Assembly: GCA_036925085.1 (NCBI GenBank)
Contig: JAUPFP010000099.1
Span: 394,540-458,539 of the forward strand
Direction of reading: 5' to 3'
DNA: 64,000 nt
Origin: Brachycybe producta
Taxonomy: Eukaryota; Arthropoda; Diplopoda; Playtdesmida; Andrognathidae
The notes under the pieces are model-generated. The model worked only from the letters and a program-made list of their open reading frames with translations, made no database searches and had not been told where the DNA came from. The translations under genes and the position numbers were made by a program. Shown piece after piece: positions 1 to 11,046 of this stretch; position 1 is the stretch's first letter, and each line of letters begins with the position of its first letter.

Positions 1-3000
1 GTTGAAGTTCAAGTTGAAGTTCAAGTTGAAGTTGAAGTTAAAGTTGAAGTTCAAGTTGAAGTTCATGTTCAATTTGAAGTACAAGTTGAAGTTCAAGTTG
101 AAGTTAAAGTTGAAGTTCAAGTTGAAGTTCAAGTTTAAGTTTAAGTTGAAGTTCAAGTTGAAGTTCAAGTTGAAGTTCAAGTTGAAGTTCAAGTTGAAGT
201 TCAAGTTGAAGTTCAAGTTGAAGTTCAAGTTGAAGTTCAAGTTGAAGTTCAAGTTGAAGTTCAAGTTGAAGTTCAAGTTGAAGTTCAAGTTGAAGTTCAA
301 GTTGAAGTTCAAGTTGAAGTTCAAGTTGAAGTTGAATTTGAAGTTGAAGTTAAAGTTGAATTTGATAATGAAGTTGAAGTTGAAGTTGCAGTTGAAATTT
401 AAGCTTAAGTTGAAGTTGAAACTAAAGTTGAAGTTGAAGTTGAAGTTGAAGTTGAATGTGAATTTGAAGTTGAAGTTGAAGTTAAAGTTGAAGTTGAAGT
501 TGAAGTTGAAGTTGAAGTTAAAGTTGAGTTTGAAGTTGAAGTTGAAGTTGAAGTTGAAGTTGAAGTTGAAGTTAATGTTGAAGTTGCAGTTAAAGTTGAA
601 GTTGAAAATAAAGTTGAAGTTGAAGTTGAAGTTGAATTAGAAGTTGAATTTAAAGTTAAAGTTGAAGTTGAATTTGAAGTTGAATGTGAAGTTGAATTTG
701 AAGTTGAATTTGAAGTTGAATTTGAAGTTGAATTTGAAGTTGAATTTGAAGTAGAATTTGAAGTTGAATTTGAAGTTGAAGTTAAAGTTGAAATTGAAGT
801 TGAACCTGAAGTTGAAGTTAAAGTTGCAGTTAAACTTGAAGTTAAAATTGTAGTTGAAGTTAAAGTTGAAGTTGCAGTTGAAATTGCAGTTGACATTTAA
901 GTTTAAGTTGAAGTTGAAACTAAAGTTGAAGTTGAAGTTGAAGTTGAAGTTGAAGTTGAAATTGAAGTTGAAGGTGAATTTGAAGTTGAAGTTGAAGTTG
1001 AAGTTGAAGTTGAAGTTGAAGTTGAAGTTGAAATTGAGATGGAGTTAATGTTGAAGTTAAAATTGAAGTAAAAGTTAAAGTTGAAGTTGCAGTTGAAGTT
1101 GAAATTGAATTTAAAGTTGGAGTTGAAGTTGAAGTTGAGTTGAAGTTGAAGTTAAAGTTGAAGTTGAAGTTCAAGTTGAAGTTCAAGTTCAAGTTCAAGT
1201 TGAAGTTCAAGTTGAAGTTCAAGTTGAAGTTCAAGTTGAAGTTCAAGTTGAAGTTTAAGTTGAAGTTCAAGTTGAAGTTCAAGTTGAAGTTCAAGTTGAA
1301 GTTCAAGTTGAAGTTCAAGTTGAAGTTCAAGTTGAAGTCGAAGTTAAATTTCAAGTTGAATCTGAAGTTGAAGTTGAAGTTGAAGTTGAAGTTGAAGTCA
1401 GAGTTGAACTTTGAAGTCGATGTTAAATGTCAAGTTGAAGTTCAAGTTGAAGTTGAAGTTGAAATTGAAGTTGAAGTTCAAGTTGAAGTTCAAGTTGAAG
1501 TTCAAGTTCAAGTTCAAGTTTAAGTTCAAGTTGAAGTTCAAGTTGAAGTTCAAGTTGAAGTTCAAGTTGAAGTTCAAGTTGAAGTTCAAGTTGAAGTTCA
1601 AGTTGAAGTTCAAGTTGAAGTTCAAGTTGAAGTCGAAGTTAAATCTCAAGTTGAATCTGAAGTTGAAGTTAAAGTTGAAGTTGAAGTTGAAGTCAGAGTT
1701 GAACTTTGAAGTCGATGTTAAATTTCAAGTTGAAGTTCAAGTTGAAGTTCAAGTTGAAGTTCAAGTTGAAGTTCAAGATGAAGTTCAAGTTGAAGTTCAA
1801 GTTGAAGTTCAAGTTGAAGTCGAAGGTAAATTTCAAGTTGAGGTTGAAGTTGAAGTTGAAGTTGAAGTTGAAGTTGAAGTTGAAGTTGAAATTGAAATTG
1901 AAGTTGAAGTTGAAGTTGAAGTTGAATTTGAAGTTTAGTTGACTTTGAAGATGAAGTTGAAGTTGAAGTTGATGTTGAAGTTGAATTCAGAGTTGAAGTT
2001 GAAGTCGAAGTTAAATTTCAAGTTGAAGCTGAAGTTGATGTTGCAGTTAAAGTTGAAGTTGAATTTGCAGTTTAATTTGAAATTAAAGTTGAAGCTGAAT
2101 TTGAATTTGAAGTTGAATTTGAAGTTGAATTTGAAGTTGAAGTTAAAGTTGAATTTGATAATGAAGTTGAAGTAGAAGTTGCAGTTGAAATTTAAGTTTA
2201 AGTTGAAGTTGAAACTAAAGTTGAAGTTGAAGTTGAAGTTGAAGGTGAATTTGAAATTGAAGTTGAAGTTGAAGTTAAAGTTGAAGTTGAAGTTGAAGTT
2301 GAAGTTAAAGTTAAAGTTGAGTTTGAAGTTGAAGTTGAAGTTGAAGTTGAAGTTGAAGTTGAAGTTGAAGTAAATGTTGAAGTTGCAGTTAAAGTTGAAG
2401 TTGAAATTAAAGTTGAAGTTGAAGTTGAAGTTGAATTTGAAGTTGAATTTGAAGTTGAAGTTGAAGTTGAATTTGAAGTTAAAGTTGAAGTTGAATTTGA
2501 AGTTGAATTTGAATTTGAATTTGAAGTTGAATTTGAAGTTGAAGTTAAAGTTGAAATGGAAGTTGAAGCTGAAGTTGAAGTTAAAGTTGCAGTTAAACTT
2601 GAAGTTAAAATTGAAGTTGAAGTTAAAGTTGAAGTTGCATTTGAAATTGCAGTTGACATTTATGTTTAAACTGAAGTTGAAACTAAAGTTGAAGTTGAAG
2701 TTGAAGTTGAAGTTGAAGTTGAAGTTGAAGGTGAATTTGAAGTTAATGTTGAAGTTCAAGTTGAAGTTCAAGTTGAAGTTCAAGTTGAAGTTCAAGTTTA
2801 AGTTGAAGTTGAAGTTCAAGTTGAAGTTCAAGTTGAAGTTCAAGTTGAAGTTCAAGTTGAAGTTCAAGTTGAAGTTCAAGTTGAAGTTCAAGTTGAAGTT
2901 CAAGTTGAAGTTCAAGTTGAAGTTCAAGTTGAAGTTGAAGTTGAAGTTGAAGTTAAAGTTGAAGTTGAAGTTGAAGTTAAAGTTGAGTTTGAAGTTGAAG

Positions 3001-4385
3001 TTGAAGTTGAAGTTGAAGTTGATGTTGAAGTTGAATTCAGAGTTGAAGTTGAAGTCGAAGTTAAATTTCAAGTTGAAGCTGAAGTTCAAGTTGATGTTCA
3101 AGTTGAAGTTCAAGTTGAAGTTCAAGTTGAAGTTCAAGTTGAAGTACAAGTTGAATTTCAAGTTGAAGTTCAAGTTGAAGTTCAAGTTGAAGTTCAAGTT
3201 GAAGTTCAAGTTGAAGTTCAAGTTGAAGTTCAAGTTGAAGTTCAAGTTGAAGTTCAAGTTGAAGTTCAAGTTGAAGTTCAAGTTGAAGTTCAAGTTGAAG
3301 TTCAAGTTGAAGTCAAAGTTAAATTTCAAGTTGAATCTGAAGTTGAAGTTGAAGTTGAAGGTGAATTTGAAGTTAATGTTGAAGTTCAAGTTGAAGTTCA
3401 AGTTGAAGTTCAAGTTGAAGTTGAAGTTTAAGTTGAAGTTGAAGTTCAAGTTGAAGTTCAAGTTGAAGTTCAAGTTGAAATTCAAGTTGAAGTTCAAGTT
3501 GAAGTTCAAGTTGAAGTTGAAGTTGAAGTTGAAGTTGAAGTTGAAGTTAAAGTTGAAGTTGAAGTTAAAGTTAAAGTTGAGTTTGAAGTTGAAGTTGAAG
3601 TTGAAGTTGAAGTTGAAGTTGAAGTTGAAGTAAATGTTGAAGTTGCAGTTAAAGTTGAAGTTGAAATTAAAGTTGAAGTTGAAATTGAAGTTGAATTTGA
3701 AGTTGAATTTGAAGTTGAATTTGAAGTTGAATTTGAAGTTAAAGTTGAAGTTGAATTTGAAGTTGAATTTGAATTTGAATTTGAAGTTGAATTTGAAGTT
3801 GAAGTTAAAGTTGAAATGGAAGTTGAAGCTGAAGTTGAAGTTAAAGTTGCAGTTAAACTTGAAGTTAAAATTGAAGTTGAAGTTAAAGTTGAAGTTGCAT
3901 TTGAAATTGCAATTGACATTTAAGTTTAAACTGAAGTTGAAACTAAAGTTGAAGTTGAAGTTGAAGTTGAAGTTGAAGTTGAAGTTGAAGTTGAAGTTTA
4001 AGTTGAAGTTGAAGTTGAAGTTGAAGTTGAAGTTAAAGTTGAGTTTGAATTTGAAGTTCAAGTTCAAGTTGAAGTTCAAGTTCAAGTTGAAGTTGAAGTT
4101 GAAGTTGAAGTTGAAGTTGAAGTTGAAGTTGAAGTTGAAGTTAAAGTTAAGTTTGAAGTTGAAGTTGAAGTTAAAGTTGAAGTTGATGTTGAAGTTGAAT
4201 TCAGAGTTGAAGTTGAAGTCGAAGTTAAATTTCAAGTTGAAGCTGAAGTTCAAGTTGATGTTCAAGTTGAAGTTCAAGTTGAAGTTCAAGTTGAAGTTCA
4301 AGTTGAAGTACAAGTTGAATTTCAAGTTGAAGTTCAAGTTGAAGTTCAAGTTGAAGTTCAAGTTGAAGTTCAAGTTGAAGTTCAA
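1..4385 (+). repeat. Family A higher-order repeat, copy 1 (4.39 kb)
   Basis: Position 1 is equivalent to 4,386 and 7,721: the same order of GTTGAA, GTTCAA and GTTAAA hexamers is followed by the rare word CATGTTCAATTT at 64, 4,449 and 7,784. In order the copy holds a GTTCAA/GTTGAA run to about 330, the word TTTGATAATG at 361, GTTGACATTT near 887, GAGATGGAGTTAATG at 1,036, ACTTTGAAGTCGATG at 1,408 and 1,703, and GAATTCAGAG anchors at 1,983, 3,033 and 4,197. It is the longest of the three copies because it keeps segments missing from copy 2 and a 630-bp internal direct duplication (2,727 and 3,357). Confidence 0.88.
2727..3356 (+). repeat. 630-bp internal segment between direct repeats (copy 1 only)
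   Basis: The phrase GAAGGTGAATTTGAAGTTAA begins at 2,727 and again at 3,357. The 630 bp from one to the other (105 hexamers) hold one GAATTCAGAG anchor (3,033) and a long GTTCAA/GTTGAA run. The second family A copy has the phrase only once, at about 6,682, and lacks the intervening anchor. This is the footprint of a duplication or deletion by recombination between direct repeats. Confidence 0.85.
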
Positions 4386-7300
4386 GTTGAAGTTCAAGTT
4401 GAAGTTCAAGTTGAAGTTGAAGTTAAAGTTGAAGTTCAAGTTGAAGTTCATGTTCAATTTGAAGTACAAGTTGAAGTTCAAGTTGAAGTTAAAGTTGAAG
4501 TTCAAGTTGAAGTTCAAGTTGAAGTTCAAGTTTAAGTTTAAGTTGAAGTTCAAGTTGAAGTTCAAGTTGAAGTTCAAGTTGAAGTTCAAGTTGAAGTTCA
4601 AGTTGAAGTTCAAGTTGAAGTTCAAGTTGAAGTTCAAGTTGAAGTTCAAGTTGAAGTTCAAGTTGAAGTTCAAGTTGAAGTTCAAGTTGAAGTTCAAGTT
4701 GAAGTTCAAGTTGAAGTTCAAGTTGAAGTTCAAGTTGAAGTTCAAGTTGAAGTTGAATTTGAAGTTGAAGTTAAAGTTGAATTTGATAATGAAGTTGAAG
4801 TTGAAGTTGCAGTTGAAATTTAAGCTTAAGTTGAAGTTGAAACTAAAGTTGAAGTTGAAGTTGAAGTTGAAGTTGAATGTGAATTTGAAGTTGAAGTTGA
4901 AGTTAAAGTTGAAGTTGAAGTTGAAGTTGAAGTTGAAGTTAAAGTTGAGTTTGAAGTTGAAGTTGAAGTTGAAGTTGAAGTTGAAGTTGAAGTTAATGTT
5001 GAAGTTGCAGTTAAAGTTGAAGTTGAAAATAAAGTTGAAGTTGAAGTTGAAGTTGAATTAGAAGTTGAATTTAAAGTTAAAGTTGAAGTTGAATTTGAAG
5101 TTGAATGTGAAGTTGAATTTGAAGTTGAATTTGAAGTTGAATTTGAAGTTGAATTTGAAGTTGAATTTGAAGTAGAATTTGAAGTTGAATTTGAAGTTGA
5201 AGTTAAAGTTGAAATTGAAGTTGAACCTGAAGTTGAAGTTAAAGTTGCAGTTAAACTTGAAGTCGAAGTTTAATTTCAAGTTGAGGTTGAAGTTGAAGTT
5301 GAAGTTGAAGTTGAAGTTGAAGTTGAAGTTGAAGTTGAAGTTGAAGTTGAAATTGCAGTTGAAGTTGAAATTGAATTTAAAGTTGGAGTTGAAGTTGAAG
5401 TTGAGTTGAAGTTGAAGTTAAAGTTGAAGTTGAAGTTGAAGTTGAAGTTCAAGTTGAAGTTCAAGTTGAAGTTCAAGTTTAAGTTCAAGTTTAAGTTCAA
5501 GTTGAAGTTCAAGTTGAAGTTCAAGTTGAAGTTCAAGTTGAAGTTCAAGTTGAAGTTCAAGTTGAAGTTCAAGTTGAAGTTCAAGTTGAAGTTCAAGTTG
5601 AAGTCGAAGTTAAATCTCAAGTTGAATCTGAAGTTGAAGTTAAAGTTGAAGTTGAAGTTGAAGTCAGAGTTGAACTTTGAAGTCGATGTTAAATTTCAAG
5701 TTGAAGTTCAAGTTGAAGTTCAAGTTGAAGTTCAAGTTGAAGTTCAAGATGAAGTTCAAGTTGAAGTTCAAGTTGAAGTTCAAGTTGAAGTCGAAGGTAA
5801 ATTTCAAGTTGAGGTTGAAGTTGAAGTTGAAGTTGAAGTTGAAGTTGAAGTTGAAGTTGAAATTGAAATTGAAGTTGAAGTTGAAGTTGAAGTTGAATTT
5901 GAAGTTTAGTTGACTTTGAAGATGAAGTTGAGGTTGAAGTTGATGTTGAAGTTGAATTCAGAGTTGAAGTTGAAGTCGAAGTTAAATTTCAAGTTGAAGC
6001 TGAAGTTGATGTTGCAGTTAAAGTTGAAGTTGAATTTGCAGTTTAATTTGAAATTAAAGTTGAAGCTGAATTTGAAGTTGAAGTTGAATTTGAAGTTGAA
6101 TTTGAAGTTGAAGTTAAAGTTGAATTTGATAATGAAGTTGAAGTAGAAGTTGCAGTTGAAATTTAAGTTTAAGTTGAAGTTGAAACTAAAGTTGAAGTTG
6201 AAGTTGAAGTTGAAGGTGAATTTGAAATTGAAGTTGAAGTTGAAGTTAAAGTTGAAGTTGAAGTTGAAGTTGAAGTTAAAGTTAAAGTTGAGTTTGAAGT
6301 TGAAGTTGAAGTTGAAGTTGAAGTTGAAGTTGAAGTTGAAGTAAATGTTGAAGTTGCAGTTAAAGTTGAAGTTGAAATTAAAGTTGAAGTTGAAGTTGAA
6401 GTTGAATTTGAAGTTGAATTTGAAGTTGAATTTGAAGTTAAAGTTGAAGTTGAATTTGAAGTTGAATTTGAATTTGAATTTGAAGTTGAATTTGAAGTTG
6501 AAGTTAAAGTTGAAATGGAAGTTGAAGCTGAAGTTGAAGTTAAAGTTGCAGTTAAACTTGAAGTTAAAATTGAAGTTGAAGTTAAAGTTGAAGTTGCATT
6601 TGAAATTGCAGTTGACATTTATGTTTAAACTGAAGTTGAAACTAAAGTTGAAGTTGAAGTTGAAGTTGAAGTTGAAGTTGAAGGTGAATTTGAAGTTAAT
6701 GTTGAAGTTCAAGTTGAAGTTCAAGTTGAAGTTCAAGTTGAAGTTCAAGTTTAAGTTGAAGTTGAAGTTCAAGTTGAAGTTCAAGTTGAAGTTCAAGTTG
6801 AAATTCAAGTTGAAGTTCAAGTTGAAGTTCAAGTTGAAGTTGAAGTTGAAGTTGAAGTTGAAGTTGAAGTTAAAGTTGAAGTTGAAGTTAAAGTTAAAGT
6901 TGAGTTTGAAGTTGAAGTTGAAGTTGAAGTTGAAGTTGAAGTTGAAGTTGAAGTAAATGTTGAAGTTGCAGTTAAAGTTGAAGTTGAAATTAAAGTTGAA
7001 GTTGAAATTGAAGTTGAATTTGAAGTTGAATTTGAAGTTGAATTTGAAGTTAAAGTTGAAGTTGAATTTGAAGTTGAATTTGAATTTGAATTTGAAGTTG
7101 AATTTGAAGTTGAAGTTAAAGTTGAAATGGAAGTTGAAGCTGAAGTTGAAGTTAAAGTTGCAGTTAAACTTGAAGTTAAAATTGAAGTTGAAGTTAAAGT
7201 TGAAGTTGCATTTGAAATTGCAATTGACATTTAAGTTTAAACTGAAGTTGAAACTAAAGTTGAAGTTGAAGTTGAAGTTGAAGTTGAAGTTGAAGTTGAA

Positions 7301-7720
7301 GTTGAAGTTGAAGTTGAAGTTGAAGTTGAAGTTGAAGTTGAAGTTAAAGTTGAGTTTGAATTTGAAGTTCAAGTTCAAGTTGAAGTTCAAGTTCAAGTTG
7401 AAGTTGAAGTTGAAGTTGAAGTTGAAGTTGAAGTTGAAGTTGAAGTTGAAGTTGAAGTTGAAGTTAAAGTTGAGTTTGAAGTTGAAGTTGAAGTTGAAGT
7501 TGAAGTTGATGTTGAAGTTGAATTCAGAGTTGAAGTTGAAGTCGAAGTTAAATTTCAAGTTGAAGCTGAAGTTCAAGTTGATGTTCAAGTTGAAGTTCAA
7601 GTTGAAGTTCAAGTTGAAGTTCAAGTTGAAGTACAAGTTGAATTTCAAGTTGAAGTTCAAGTTGAAGTTCAAGTTGAAGTTCAAGTTGAAGTTCAAGTTG
7701 AAGTTCAAGTTGAAGTTCAA
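4386..7720 (+). repeat. Family A higher-order repeat, copy 2 (3.34 kb, internally deleted)
   Basis: Collinear with copy 1 but about 1 kb shorter. TTTGATAATG is at 4,782, ACTTTGAAGTCGATG occurs once (about 5,674), a second TTTGATAATG is at 6,125, and GAATTCAGAG anchors are at 5,954 and 7,520. The GAGATGGAGTTAATG word present at 1,036 in copy 1 is missing: near 5,263 the sequence jumps from GTTAAACTTGAAGT into GAAGTTTAATTTCAAG. The region equivalent to 2,727-3,356 is also reduced to a single hybrid segment at about 6,680-6,810. Confidence 0.88.
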
Positions 7721-10700
7721 GTTGAAGTTCAAGTTGAAGTTCAAGTTGAAGTTGAAGTTAAAGTTGAAGTTCAAGTTGAAGTTCATGTTCAATTTGAAGT
7801 ACAAGTTGAAGTTCAAGTTGAAGTTAAAGTTGAAGTTCAAGTTGAAGTTCAAGTTTAAGTTTAAGTTGAAGTTCAAGTTGAAGTTCAAGTTGAAGTTCAA
7901 GTTGAAGTTCAAGTTGAAGTTCAAGTTGAAGTTCAAGTTGAAGTTCAAGTTGAAGTTCAAGTTGAAGTTCAAGTTGAAGTTCAAGTTGAAGTTCAAGTTG
8001 AAGTTCAAGTTGAAGTTCAAGTTGAAGTTCAAGTTGAAGTTCAAGTTGAAGTTGAATTTGAAGTTGAAGTTAAAGTTGAATTTGATAATGAAGTTGAAGT
8101 TGAAGTTGCAGTTGAAATTTAAGCTTAAGTTGAAGTTGAAACTAAAGTTGAAGTTGAAGTTGAAGTTGAAGTTGAATGTGAATTTGAAGTTGAAGTTGAA
8201 GTTAAAGTTGAAGTTGAAGTTGAAGTTGAAGTTGAAGTTAAAGTTGAGTTTGAAGTTGAAGTTGAAGTTGAAGTTGAAGTTGAAGTTGAAGTTAATGTTG
8301 AAGTTGCAGTTAAAGTTGAAGTTGAAAATAAAGTTGAAGTTGAAGTTGAAGTTGAATTAGAAGTTGAATTTAAAGTTAAAGTTGAAGTTGAATTTGAAGT
8401 TGAATGTGAAGTTGAATTTGAAGTTGAATTTGAAGTTGAATTTGAAGTTGAATTTGAAGTTGAATTTGAAGTAGAATTTGAAGTTGAATTTGAAGTTGAA
8501 GTTAAAGTTGAAATTGAAGTTGAACCTGAAGTTGAAGTTAAAGTTGCAGTTAAACTTGAAGTTAAAATTGTAGTTGAAGTTAAAGTTGAAGTTGCAGTTG
8601 AAATTGCAGTTGACATTTAAGTTTAAGTTGAAGTTGAAACTAAAGTTGAAGTTGAAGTTGAAGTTGAAGTTGAAGTTGAAATTGAAGTTGAAGGTGAATT
8701 TGAAGTTGAAGTTGAAGTTGAAGTTGAAGTTGAAGTTGAAGTTGAAATTGAGATGGAGTTAATGTTGAAGTTAAAATTGAAGTAAAAGTTAAAGTTGAAG
8801 TTGCAGTTGAAGTTGAAATTGAATTTAAAGTTGGAGTTGAAGTTGAAGTTGAGTTGAAGTTGAAGTTAAAGTTGAAGTTGAAGTTCAAGTTGAAGTTCAA
8901 GTTCAAGTTCAAGTTGAAGTTCAAGTTGAAGTTCAAGTTGAAGTTCAAGTTGAAGTTCAAGTTGAAGTTTAAGTTGAAGTTCAAGTTGAAGTTCAAGTTG
9001 AAGTTCAAGTTGAAGTTCAAGTTGAAGTTCAAGTTGAAGTTCAAGTTGAAGTCGAAGTTAAATTTCAAGTTGAATCTGAAGTTGAAGTTGAAGTTGAAGT
9101 TGAAGTTGAAGTCAGAGTTGAACTTTGAAGTCGATGTTAAATGTCAAGTTGAAGTTCAAGTTGAAGTTGAAGTTGAAATTGAAGTTGAAGTTCAAGTTGA
9201 AGTTCAAGTTGAAGTTCAAGTTCAAGTTCAAGTTTAAGTTCAAGTTGAAGTTCAAGTTGAAGTTCAAGTTGAAGTTCAAGTTGAAGTTCAAGTTGAAGTT
9301 CAAGTTGAAGTTCAAGTTGAAGTTCAAGTTGAAGTCGAAGTTAAATCTCAAGTTGAATCTGAAGTTGAAGTTAAAGTTGAAGTTGAAGTTGAAGTCAGAG
9401 TTGAACTTTGAAGTCGATGTTAAATTTCAAGTTGAAGTTCAAGTTGAAGTTCAAGTTGAAGTTCAAGTTGAAGTTCAAGATGAAGTTCAAGTTGAAGTTC
9501 AAGTTGAAGTTCAAGTTGAAGTCGAAGGTAAATTTCAAGTTGAGGTTGAAGTTGAAGTTGAAGTTGAAGTTGAAGTTGAAGTTGAAGTTGAAATTGAAAT
9601 TGAAGTTGAAGTTGAAGTTGAAGTTGAATTTGAAGTTTAGTTGACTTTGAAGATGAAGTTGAAGTTGAAGTTGATGTTGAAGTTGAATTCAGAGTTGAAG
9701 TTGAAGTCGAAGTTAAATTTCAAGTTGAAGCTGAAGTTGATGTTGCAGTTAAAGTTGAAGTTGAATTTGCAGTTTAATTTGAAATTAAAGTTGAAGCTGA
9801 ATTTGAATTTGAAGTTGAATTTGAAGTTGAATTTGAAGTTGAAGTTAAAGTTGAATTTGATAATGAAGTTGAAGTAGAAGTTGCAGTTGAAATTTAAGTT
9901 TAAGTTGAAGTTGAAACTAAAGTTGAAGTTGAAGTTGAAGTTGAAGGTGAATTTGAAATTGAAGTTGAAGTTGAAGTTAAAGTTGAAGTTGAAGTTGAAG
10001 TTGAAGTTAAAGTTAAAGTTGAGTTTGAAGTTGAAGTTGAAGTTGAAGTTGAAGTTGAAGTTGAAGTTGAAGTAAATGTTGAAGTTGCAGTTAAAGTTGA
10101 AGTTGAAATTAAAGTTGAAGTTGAAGTTGAAGTTGAATTTGAAGTTGAATTTGAAGTTGAATTTGAAGTTGAATTTGAAGTTAAAGTTGAAGTTGAATTT
10201 GAAGTTGAATTTGAATTTGAATTTGAAGTTGAATTTGAAGTTGAAGTTAAAGTTGAAATGGAAGTTGAAGCTGAAGTTGAAGTTAAAGTTGCAGTTAAAC
10301 TTGAAGTTAAAATTGAAGTTGAAGTTAAAGTTGAAGTTGCATTTGAAATTGCAGTTGACATTTATGTTTAAACTGAAGTTGAAACTAAAGTTGAAGTTGA
10401 AGTTGAAGTTGAAGTTGAAGTTGAAGTTGAAGGTGAATTTGAAGTTAATGTTGAAGTTCAAGTTGAAGTTCAAGTTGAAGTTCAAGTTGAAGTTCAAGTT
10501 TAAGTTGAAGTTGAAGTTCAAGTTGAAGTTCAAGTTGAAGTTCAAGTTGAAGTTCAAGTTGAAGTTCAAGTTGAAGTTCAAGTTGAAGTTCAAGTTGAAG
10601 TTCAAGTTGAAGTTCAAGTTGAAGTTCAAGTTGAAGTTGAAGTTGAAGTTGAAGTTGAAGTTGAAGTTAAAGTTGAAGTTGAAGTTGAAGTTAAAGTTGA

Positions 10701-11046
10701 GTTTGAAGTTGAAGTTGAAGTTGAAGTTGAAGTTGATGTTGAAGTTGAATTCAGAGTTGAAGTTGAAGTCGAAGTTAAATTTCAAGTTGAAGCTGAAGTT
10801 CAAGTTGATGTTCAAGTTGAAGTTCAAGTTGAAGTTCAAGTTGAAGTTCAAGTTGAAGTACAAGTTGAATTTCAAGTTGAAGTTCAAGTTGAAGTTCAAG
10901 TTGAAGTTCAAGTTGAAGTTCAAGTTGAAGTTCAAGTTGAAGTTCAAGTTGAAGTTCAAGTTGAAGTTCAAGTTGAAGTTCAAGTTGAAGTTCAAGTTGA
11001 AGTTCAAGTTGAAGTTCAAGTTGAAGTCAAAGTTAAATTTCAAGTT
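7721..11046 (+). repeat. Family A higher-order repeat, copy 3 (3.33 kb)
   Basis: Matches copy 1 with an offset of 7,720 at the start and 7,702 further in. It retains the part deleted from copy 2: GAGATGGAGTTAATG at 8,750 and both ACTTTGAAGTCGATG words near 9,122 and 9,410. TTTGATAATG occurs at 8,081 and 9,856, and GAATTCAGAG at 9,685 and 10,747. It resembles copy 1 up to the equivalent of about 3,340, then leaves the copy 1 order near 11,065 and enters the next repeat type. Confidence 0.87.

Noticed and set aside
2..640. Plus-strand lysine/leucine/phenylalanine repeat protein, possibly antimicrobial or fibre-like
   Set aside because: The same reading is reproduced wherever the DNA is duplicated. 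It starts at an internal TTG and ends at a chance TAG-type variant. No feature beyond the repeat supports translation.
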